Source of the DNA: an uncultured Marvinbryantia sp.
GTDB lineage: Bacteria > Bacillota > Clostridia > Lachnospirales > Lachnospiraceae
Reading direction: 5' to 3'
Length of the DNA stretch: 7,008 nucleotides
Assembly (NCBI GenBank): GCA_947624335.1
Contig: CANQJX010000096.1
Coordinates: 1 to 7,008, forward strand
The notes under the pieces are model-generated. The model did not search any database. It had not been told where the DNA came from and saw only the letters and a list, made by a program, of their open reading frames with translations. How positions within the stretch are numbered: the first letter of the stretch is position 1; every line of letters starts with the position of its first letter. Positions 1-5,414 of the stretch are shown piece by piece. The translations under genes were made by a program, and so were the position numbers.

Positions 1-99
1 ACACAATGGCCAAGTGCCGGATAGGAACGGCAAAATTTTTTACACTTCTATTACTTCTTTATCGCACATAAGCAAACACTGCTGGAATCAAAGGAATTA
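1..99 (+). other. Unresolved 5' region of the surface protein gene
   Basis: No complete gene can be called here. The frame of the downstream surface protein has a TAG stop at 22-24 and no ATG, GTG or TTG start between it and 100. A second frame is open from base 2 and ends at TAA 98-100, which overlaps the ATG at 100 as TAATG. A third frame has an ATG at 6 followed by a short, Lys/Arg-then-Leu-rich, signal-peptide-like stretch that stops at TAA 69-71. The frame open from base 2 may be the end of an upstream gene, or the N-terminal part of the surface protein separated by a frameshift. The window edge prevents a decision. Confidence 0.4.
90..95 (+). promoter_or_regulatory. Possible ribosome binding site for the ATG at 100
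   Basis: AAAGGA lies 4 bases before the ATG at 100. The spacing is a little short for a good Shine-Dalgarno site. It is the only support for initiation at this ATG, and it could be chance in AT-rich DNA. Confidence 0.3.
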
Positions 100-2280
100 A
101 TGGCGGCAATTGCCAGCGATTTAAAAGAAAGATATGGAAAAACAATTACATATAGTGACGGTAGAACTGGCGCCGAATGGACAGAAAACTCCTCCCAGTA
201 TATTTATTTGGCATTACAATTTCATACAAATGCGGATGATGCAGGAAAAATAAATACCAAGATAGATAGTACGGACTATAGCAGCCATCTGGTGCCCGGT
301 GCAACAGAATATGTAACAATCTATAAAGTTAATCCGGATGGGATCAGTGTAACGTGTCTTGATAGCGGGACGGGCAGTAAAGACGAAAGAAAGAAAAACG
401 GATATCAGAAGTTAGACGATATCAGTTCCGGCTGGACTGCGGAAAGCATTGCCGGCGTAAATACAATTTATATGGAAAATGCCGAGGCTAACACGAATTA
501 TGTAGCTGTATATTTTTCAGAGGGCGGATATATGGGGTATAACCTCGGACTGAAGGAAGATGCTGCGTATGATTCCGGAAACGCTCGTATTACGTTTAAC
601 AATACAGGCAGCGAGTATTATAAGAAATCACAAGCAGGCGCCAATATGTTTATTAATAAAGATAAAGTATATTATAAAGGGGAAAATCTCGCTGTTACGG
701 ATGTTGTACCAAGCGATACGCAGGGAGAGTACACATTCATCGCATGGTTTGATAAGGTACAAAAAAAAGGTGAGGAGATTACTTATAAACAAAGGCTGGT
801 AACGCCGGGGGACAACACTACCAGCCAATATGCAAGAAACGGTTCCGCACATACATTGGATGCGATATGGTCAAGCATTACGGCAGATCCGAAGGATAAA
901 TTGTATGACGGAACATCGCTGGAGCCTACATATGATATCACGCTTGTATACGACGGTCTGTGGCAGGATGAAAACCATGACTATCCGACGCAAATTGATG
1001 AGCTCGGTGGATTGAAAATGAAACCCGGAGCGAGCGTCGCCGTTGAATGGTACAAAAACGGCAAAAAACTGGATTCGCCCCCTACAGATGTTGGGGAGTA
1101 TGATGTAACGTTTTCTGTGGAAGTACAAGCGGGTGGGAATGGTTGCCCGCTTATAGAAAAGACGATTTCCACGAAAACGACGGCGCAAATCTATCCGCGT
1201 ACGATTGATCTGCAATCAGACAGCTTTACCAAAGTATACGACGGAACCGCGCTGACGAATGGATCGGCAGCGTTGGTCGAAGATGGGACAAAAGGTGAAG
1301 AAGAGAAAAAGAAATGGGCAGACGGCGAGGGAGCAAATATTACTTTTACCGGCAGCCAGACGGAGATTGGAAAATCAGATAATACATTTACCTATCAGCT
1401 TCACCCCACTACAAAGGCAGGTAATTATACCATTACTCCCACTTACGGTACGCTGGAAGTAAAACCGCGCTATCGGGTGGAATATTACTACGATGGCAAG
1501 ATGGATACGTCGGAATCACAGGAACATAAAACGAAAGACGGCAGCGGCGGCTATTATAATGTGGGGGAAACGGTAACGCTGCCGAATGAACAGGCGCCTG
1601 CGCAAAAAGTGAAAGACGGGAAAACATACACGCGCTATAAACTCCAGAATCAGGAACTGACGTTAGGAAACAAGGATTCCGATAACGTGATCCGCGTATA
1701 TTATGTCAGCGAGAAGCTTACGATCAGCGCGCAGAAAGTCTGGAATGATAATGAGGATGCGCAGAGGATCAGACCGGAAGAAGTCACGCTTACGCTGGAA
1801 AAACAGAACAGCGAAAGCAGGACCTGGGAAACGGTCGGCAGTCCGCTGACGCTTAATGAAAGCAACCACTGGAGCGGAACCTTTGCGGGCGAGTTTGATT
1901 CTCTGGAAGACGGGCAGTTGATCCATTACCGTGTGACCGAACCGAATCTTCCCGAAGGGTATACCGTAGAGGTGAGCGAGAGCGGGATGGCAGGATTTAC
2001 GGTGACGAATACGCTTACGAAGAAAGACGAACCTGCTGCGCCCGACCCGACCAACTCCAATAAAGAGGAAGAGCCTGAGCAGGAGGAGACTGAAACAGAG
2101 AGTGAGACAGAGACCGAAACGGCTTCCGAAGAATCCGAAACCGAGACAGAGACAGCGGCGGAAGCGGTAAAGACGGGCGATTCCGCCGCGCCCCTGGTTC
2201 AGTTCTATCTTACGCTGATGTGCGCCGCGCTTGCGGCGGCCGTGCTGACGGCAAAATTGCGCGGGAAAAAGACGCCGTAA
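100..2280 (+). CDS. Cell-wall-anchored surface protein with YDG, MucBP-like and Cna_B domains; 5' end uncertain
   Basis: This encodes 726 residues of a probable sortase-anchored adhesin-like protein. Residues 1-200 match nothing I recognise. Residues about 195-257 resemble a Listeria-Bacteroides (Flg_new/InlB B) repeat. Two YDG-type modules follow, starting near K267 (KLYDGT) and K378 (KVYDGT), the second ending near residue 457. A MucBP-like module spans about 458-537. A Cna_B domain spans about 540-640, with K546 (KVW), E614 (VTE) and N637 (VTNT) in the places expected for an intramolecular Lys-Asn isopeptide bond and its acidic catalyst. A Glu/Thr/Ser-rich spacer covers 643-690. KTGD at 691-694, a hydrophobic stretch 699-718 and a basic tail (K719, R721, K723, K724) form a sorting-like signal without a clear LP. 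The ATG at 100 is the first start in frame but gives no signal peptide, which an exported protein needs. The gene may therefore be 5'-truncated, frameshifted or begin upstream. The ligand is unknown. Confidence 0.75.
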   Translation: MAAIASDLKERYGKTITYSDGRTGAEWTENSSQYIYLALQFHTNADDAGKINTKIDSTDYSSHLVPGATEYVTIYKVNPDGISVTCLDSGTGSKDERKKNGYQKLDDISSGWTAESIAGVNTIYMENAEANTNYVAVYFSEGGYMGYNLGLKEDAAYDSGNARITFNNTGSEYYKKSQAGANMFINKDKVYYKGENLAVTDVVPSDTQGEYTFIAWFDKVQKKGEEITYKQRLVTPGDNTTSQYARNGSAHTLDAIWSSITADPKDKLYDGTSLEPTYDITLVYDGLWQDENHDYPTQIDELGGLKMKPGASVAVEWYKNGKKLDSPPTDVGEYDVTFSVEVQAGGNGCPLIEKTISTKTTAQIYPRTIDLQSDSFTKVYDGTALTNGSAALVEDGTKGEEEKKKWADGEGANITFTGSQTEIGKSDNTFTYQLHPTTKAGNYTITPTYGTLEVKPRYRVEYYYDGKMDTSESQEHKTKDGSGGYYNVGETVTLPNEQAPAQKVKDGKTYTRYKLQNQELTLGNKDSDNVIRVYYVSEKLTISAQKVWNDNEDAQRIRPEEVTLTLEKQNSESRTWETVGSPLTLNESNHWSGTFAGEFDSLEDGQLIHYRVTEPNLPEGYTVEVSESGMAGFTVTNTLTKKDEPAAPDPTNSNKEEEPEQEETETESETETETASEESETETETAAEAVKTGDSAAPLVQFYLTLMCAALAAAVLTAKLRGKKTP
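2086..2154 (+). repeat. Glu-Thr coding low-complexity repeat (wall-spanning spacer)
   Basis: Alternating GAG/GAA and ACA/ACC/ACG codons, interrupted by a few Ser and Ala codons, encode residues 663-685 of the surface protein as repeated Glu-Thr pairs. Such acidic low-complexity spacers commonly lie between the folded domains and the wall anchor of Gram-positive surface proteins. The near-repeat at DNA level could vary in length between strains by slippage; that is inference. Confidence 0.7.
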
Positions 2281-2320
2281 TCAGAAAAAATGAAAAGTTT
2301 GGTGGTTTTGAATAAACTGC

Positions 2321-2349
2321 TTGCTATTTATGTACAATTTTAGTAAAAT
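2321..2349 (+). promoter_or_regulatory. Candidate sigma-A promoter for the EF-G-like operon
   Basis: A -35 box TTGCTA (2321-2326) and a -10 box TAAAAT (2344-2349) are separated by 17 bases, the ideal spacing. They match the consensus at 4 of 6 and 5 of 6 positions. Transcription would start near 2356, leaving a leader of about 60 bases. An alternative pair, TTGAAT (2308-2313) and TACAAT (2333-2338), has a 19-base spacer and is less good. The -10 box is one arm of a short palindrome, ATTTTA-G-TAAAAT (2337-2349). The rest of the 134-base gap between genes shows no convincing terminator or RNA structure. Confidence 0.5.
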
Positions 2350-2402
2350 ATACCCATAGGCTTCGTGCAGGGGCGGGATGTCTGCCTCAAATAACGAGAA
2401 TT

Positions 2403-2408
2403 GGAGGG
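2403..2408 (+). promoter_or_regulatory. Ribosome binding site that sets the EF-G-like start
   Basis: GGAGGG lies 6 bases before the ATG at 2415. This decides the start against two ATGs in another frame (2378 and 2411): the 2411 one sits only 2 bases after the site and both would read an unrelated 61-codon frame. Confidence 0.8.
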
Positions 2409-2414
2409 AAATGT

Positions 2415-4499
2415 ATGAAGGTTTATACAACAGACAGAATCCGCAATGTGGTCATTTTGGGCCACGGCGGCGCGGGAAAGACCAGTCTGACAGAGGCGAT
2501 GGCTTATTTGTCCGGACTCACCAGCCGTATGGGGAATATCACAGACGGAAATACGGTAAGTGATTTTGATAAAGAGGAAATTAAAAGGAAATTTTCCATC
2601 AGCACGACGGTGGTTCCCGTGATCTGGGGCGACATTAAGGTAAACGTGCTGGATACGCCCGGTTATTTTGATTTCGTCGGCGAGGCGGAGGAAGCCGCGG
2701 CGGCGGCGGACGCCGCGATCATCGTGGTTTCCGGGAAAAGCGGCGTGGAAGTAGGAACCCAGAAAGCATGGGAGCTTTGCGAAAAGTATAAACTGCCGCG
2801 CATGTTCTTTGTCAGCAATATGGATGTGGACAACGCAAGTTTCCGTCAGATCGTGGAGGATCTTACCGAACTGTACGGCAAAAAGATTGCGCCCATCCAT
2901 CTGCCCATCCGCGAGAACGAGAAGTTTGTGGGTTATGTAAACGTAGTGAAAAAAGCGGGCAGACGCTGGACCGGAAAAGGCGAGAAGGTAGAGTGCGAGA
3001 TTCCGGATTATTCTATGGAATATCTGGAAAAATACCGCGAGAACTTACTGGAAGCGGTTGCGGAAACCTCCGAGGAATTTATGGAGCGTTATTTTGAGGG
3101 GGACGAGTTTTCCACCGAGGAAATCATGGCGGCCCTGACAGTAAACGTATCCGACGGCTCGATCGTCCCGGTTGCGATGGGTTCGCCCATTAACCTTCAG
3201 GGAGTGGCCAATCTTCTGGACGATATGGTGCAGTATTTCCCAAGCCCGGATAAACGCAAGATCGCGGGCATCAACGTAAAGACAAACGAGATCTACGAGG
3301 CAAACTATGACTTTTCAAAAGCAAAATCCGCTTTTGTATTTAAGACGATCGTAGATCCCTTTATCGGGAAATATTCTCTGATCAAGGTGGCGTCGGGCGT
3401 AATTAAAAATGACGATACGCTTTACAATTCCAAACAGGATGCGGAAGTCAAGCTGAGCAAACTGTATGTTATGGAAGGGAGCAAGACGTCGGAAGTACCC
3501 GAACTGCATGCCGGAGATATCGGCGCGATCGGAAAACTGAATGTGACAAAGACCGGCGAGACGCTTTCTACCAAGGCATTTCCGATCCAGTACGCGGGGA
3601 TTGACGTCTCCACTCCGTATACCTATAAGAGGTATCTGGCAAAGAACAAAGGCGACGAGGATAAGATCTCCCAGGCGCTTGCAAAGATGATGCAGGAAGA
3701 TCTGACCATGAAGGTGGTAAACGACGCGGAAAACCGTCAGACGCTGCTTTATGGCATGGGCGACCAGCATCTGGATATTATTGTCAGCAAGCTGCTGGGC
3801 AAATATAAGATCGATGTGGAACTCGACCGTCCGAAGGTAGCGTTCCGCGAGGCGATCCGCAAAAATTCCGACGTGGATTCCAAGTATAAAAAGCAGTCCG
3901 GCGGACACGGACAGTACGGACATGTAAAGATGCGGTTTGAAAATTCCGGTGATATGGAGACGCCGTATGTATTTGAACAGGTAGTTGTGGGCGGCGCGGT
4001 TCCGAAGAACTATTTCCCGGCAGTGGAAAAGGGAATTCAGGAATCCGTACAGCGCGGTCCGCTTGCCGGCTATCCGGTGGTAGGCGTAAAAGCGACGTTG
4101 TACGACGGTTCTTATCACCCGGTAGATTCTTCCGAAATGGCGTTTAAGACGGCGGCAAGCCAGGCGTTTAAGAAGGGCTTTATGGACGCCTCCCCGGTAT
4201 TGCTTGAACCGATTGCTTCCCTGAAAGTAACGGTGCCGGATAAATATACCGGCGACGTTATGGGAGATTTGAATAAACGGCGCGGCCGGGTGCTTGGAAT
4301 GAACCCCGATCATAAGGGGGGTCAGATCATCGAGGCGGATATCCCGATGATGGAACTTTACGGATATTCTACCCAGCTTCGTTCCATGACGGGCGGCAGC
4401 GGGACGTTTGCGTACGAGTTTGCCAGATACGAGCAGGCGCCTTCAGAGATTCAGCAAAAAGAAGTGGAAGCCAGAGCAAACCGCGACGCAGAGGACTAA
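2415..4499 (+). CDS. fusA2: Elongation factor G-like GTPase (EF-G2 type)
   Basis: This is a full-length (694 residue) member of the EF-G superfamily. The P-loop is intact (GHGGAGKT, 16-23). Domain II lies at about 303-385. Domain III carries GMGDQHLD (447-454), close to the canonical GMGELHLD. Domain IV has GGHGQYGHV (496-504) and YHPVDSSEMAF (567-577), where canonical EF-G has YHDVDSS. Domain V has LLEPI (596-600), GDVMGDLNKRRGR (613-625), and YSTQLRSMTGGSGTF (651-665) near the end. The other GTPase motifs differ from housekeeping EF-G: RKFSI (58-62) replaces RGITI, DTPGYFDF (80-87) has Tyr84 where the catalytic His normally is, SNMD (134-137) replaces NKMD, and GSP (256-258) replaces GSA. 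These features, as I remember the family, fit the EF-G-like/EF-G2 subfamily, a paralogue whose role in the cell is unsettled. No ribosomal protein or EF-Tu genes flank it, unlike the str-operon fusA. It does not look like a Tet(M)-type ribosomal protection protein. It appears to be the first gene of an operon, 9 bases before the next gene. Confidence 0.9.
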   Translation: MKVYTTDRIRNVVILGHGGAGKTSLTEAMAYLSGLTSRMGNITDGNTVSDFDKEEIKRKFSISTTVVPVIWGDIKVNVLDTPGYFDFVGEAEEAAAAADAAIIVVSGKSGVEVGTQKAWELCEKYKLPRMFFVSNMDVDNASFRQIVEDLTELYGKKIAPIHLPIRENEKFVGYVNVVKKAGRRWTGKGEKVECEIPDYSMEYLEKYRENLLEAVAETSEEFMERYFEGDEFSTEEIMAALTVNVSDGSIVPVAMGSPINLQGVANLLDDMVQYFPSPDKRKIAGINVKTNEIYEANYDFSKAKSAFVFKTIVDPFIGKYSLIKVASGVIKNDDTLYNSKQDAEVKLSKLYVMEGSKTSEVPELHAGDIGAIGKLNVTKTGETLSTKAFPIQYAGIDVSTPYTYKRYLAKNKGDEDKISQALAKMMQEDLTMKVVNDAENRQTLLYGMGDQHLDIIVSKLLGKYKIDVELDRPKVAFREAIRKNSDVDSKYKKQSGGHGQYGHVKMRFENSGDMETPYVFEQVVVGGAVPKNYFPAVEKGIQESVQRGPLAGYPVVGVKATLYDGSYHPVDSSEMAFKTAASQAFKKGFMDASPVLLEPIASLKVTVPDKYTGDVMGDLNKRRGRVLGMNPDHKGGQIIEADIPMMELYGYSTQLRSMTGGSGTFAYEFARYEQAPSEIQQKEVEARANRDAED

Positions 4500-4508
4500 G
4501 AATTACAA

Positions 4509-5393
4509 ATGATTAGCAGTATTTTCAGCGGCCTGGCAGCGGCGTGCATAATTGCAGCCCTGCCAGGCAGCATCACGCAGGAAACCAGGGAAAATATAAA
4601 ATACCCCTTTCGGGCGGTGGCATATAACCCGTATGAGAAAAACGGCATCTATGAAGACATGCGGATCCGGTATGTATGGGGCGACAAAGTTGTCAATCTG
4701 GAAGCCGGGGACGTTGTGGACTGGGTACGCTACTGGCCGGACGGACATTGGGACATCAGCGATCAAAAGATAGCAGAGTTTGCGGACGAGCTGGAAGAAA
4801 CCTTTAATACCGACCAATATCCAAAGATTTTGCATACCACGCGCAGCATAGGCTATAAGCCGCGCACCGTGATTATCAAAGAGGGAAACTATGGATGGAG
4901 GATTGACCGGGAGAAAGAGACGGAAGAGTTGTCCCAAATGCTGCGCAGGAATCATCTGACGCTGCATTTTGTACATTTTGCGGCAAAAGCGCAGGAACGC
5001 AATAACCCTTATAAAGATTACGGGGACGATTATATCGAGATTGATCTGACGCGCCAGAAACTGTGGCTGTATCTGGACGGGGAGGTTAAACTGCGTTCGG
5101 ATATTGTTTCCGGTCTGATGAACACGGACCGCCAAACGCCGGGAGGCGCTTACGCGGTTTACTATAAGCAGTCGCCGGCCGTCCTGAAAGGAGAGGACTA
5201 CGAAACCCCGGTCACCTACTGGATGCCGTTTAACGGCGGGATCGGGCTGCACGACGCGACCTGGCAGCCGGTGTTTGGCGGGGACGCCTGTTATTATAAC
5301 GGTTCGCACGGCTGTATCAATCTTCCCTATGACGCGGCGGAAGAATTGTATGCGATTGTAAAAAAAGGGTTTCCGGTTTTGTGTTACTACTAA
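4509..5393 (+). CDS. L,D-transpeptidase (YkuD domain, PG_binding_4-like N-terminal part)
   Basis: This 294-residue protein should form 3-3 cross-links in, or attach proteins to, peptidoglycan outside the membrane. The YkuD domain spans about 174-294. It starts with the typical YIEIDLTRQKLWLY strand (175-188), has H248 in GLHDA and ends with SHGCINLP (266-273), where C269 is the expected nucleophile and H267 and N271 are the conserved neighbours. Residues about 55-150, including the GNYGWRID motif (126-133), resemble the C-terminal part of a PG_binding_4 domain; many Firmicute relatives are longer at the N-terminus. Residues 5-22 are hydrophobic and could be a signal peptide or anchor, but there is no Lys or Arg before them. 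The ATG at 4509 is the first start after the upstream TAA. It lacks a good ribosome binding site (GAGG at 4491-4494 is 14 bases away), so translation may depend on coupling to the EF-G-like gene 9 bases upstream. The secreted SH3b gene follows after 21 bases. Confidence 0.9.
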   Translation: MISSIFSGLAAACIIAALPGSITQETRENIKYPFRAVAYNPYEKNGIYEDMRIRYVWGDKVVNLEAGDVVDWVRYWPDGHWDISDQKIAEFADELEETFNTDQYPKILHTTRSIGYKPRTVIIKEGNYGWRIDREKETEELSQMLRRNHLTLHFVHFAAKAQERNNPYKDYGDDYIEIDLTRQKLWLYLDGEVKLRSDIVSGLMNTDRQTPGGAYAVYYKQSPAVLKGEDYETPVTYWMPFNGGIGLHDATWQPVFGGDACYYNGSHGCINLPYDAAEELYAIVKKGFPVLCYY

Positions 5394-5401
5394 TTTTTGA
5401 T

Positions 5402-5407
5402 GGAGGA
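5402..5407 (+). promoter_or_regulatory. Ribosome binding site for the SH3b protein
   Basis: GGAGGA lies 7 bases before the ATG at 5415. An in-frame ATG at 5400 overlaps this site and so cannot use it. The 5415 start also puts a lysine at position 2, directly before the hydrophobic core of the signal peptide. Confidence 0.8.
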
Positions 5408-5414
5408 AGATACG

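Noticed and set aside
6..71. Short frame with a signal-peptide-like sequence (ATG at 6)
   Set aside because: It stops after 21 codons, has no visible ribosome binding site before it within the window, and its continuation after the stop does not join the surface protein frame without two changes.
2223..2238. Strong hairpin CGCCGC-GCTT-GCGGCG near the end of the surface protein gene
   Set aside because: It lies inside the coding region for an Ala-rich membrane segment and is not followed by a T run, so it is not an intrinsic terminator. A second pairing, ACGGC (2248-2252) with GCCGT (2274-2278), has a 21-base loop and also no T run.
2378..2563. 61-codon + strand open frame overlapping the start of the EF-G-like gene
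   Set aside because: It has no ribosome binding site at its own ATG, overlaps the real gene in another frame, and most of its product is an out-of-frame reading of the P-loop region.
3315..4313. 332-codon open frame on the minus strand inside the EF-G-like gene
   Set aside because: It is codon-aligned antisense to a strongly conserved GTPase gene, for the same reason of missing TTA, CTA and TCA codons. No plausible protein family or ribosome binding site was seen.
2415..4499. Tetracycline-resistance-type ribosomal protection protein
   Set aside because: The protein keeps EF-G-like domain IV and V motifs and shows the DTPGY and R-x-x-S-I pattern of the EF-G-like subfamily. I saw no Tet(M)/Tet(O) signature, so a resistance role is not supported.
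5400..5414. Alternative in-frame start ATG at 5400 for the SH3b protein
   Set aside because: It overlaps the GGAGGA site used by 5415 and would put three acidic residues (MEEDT) before the signal peptide, which is unfavourable.
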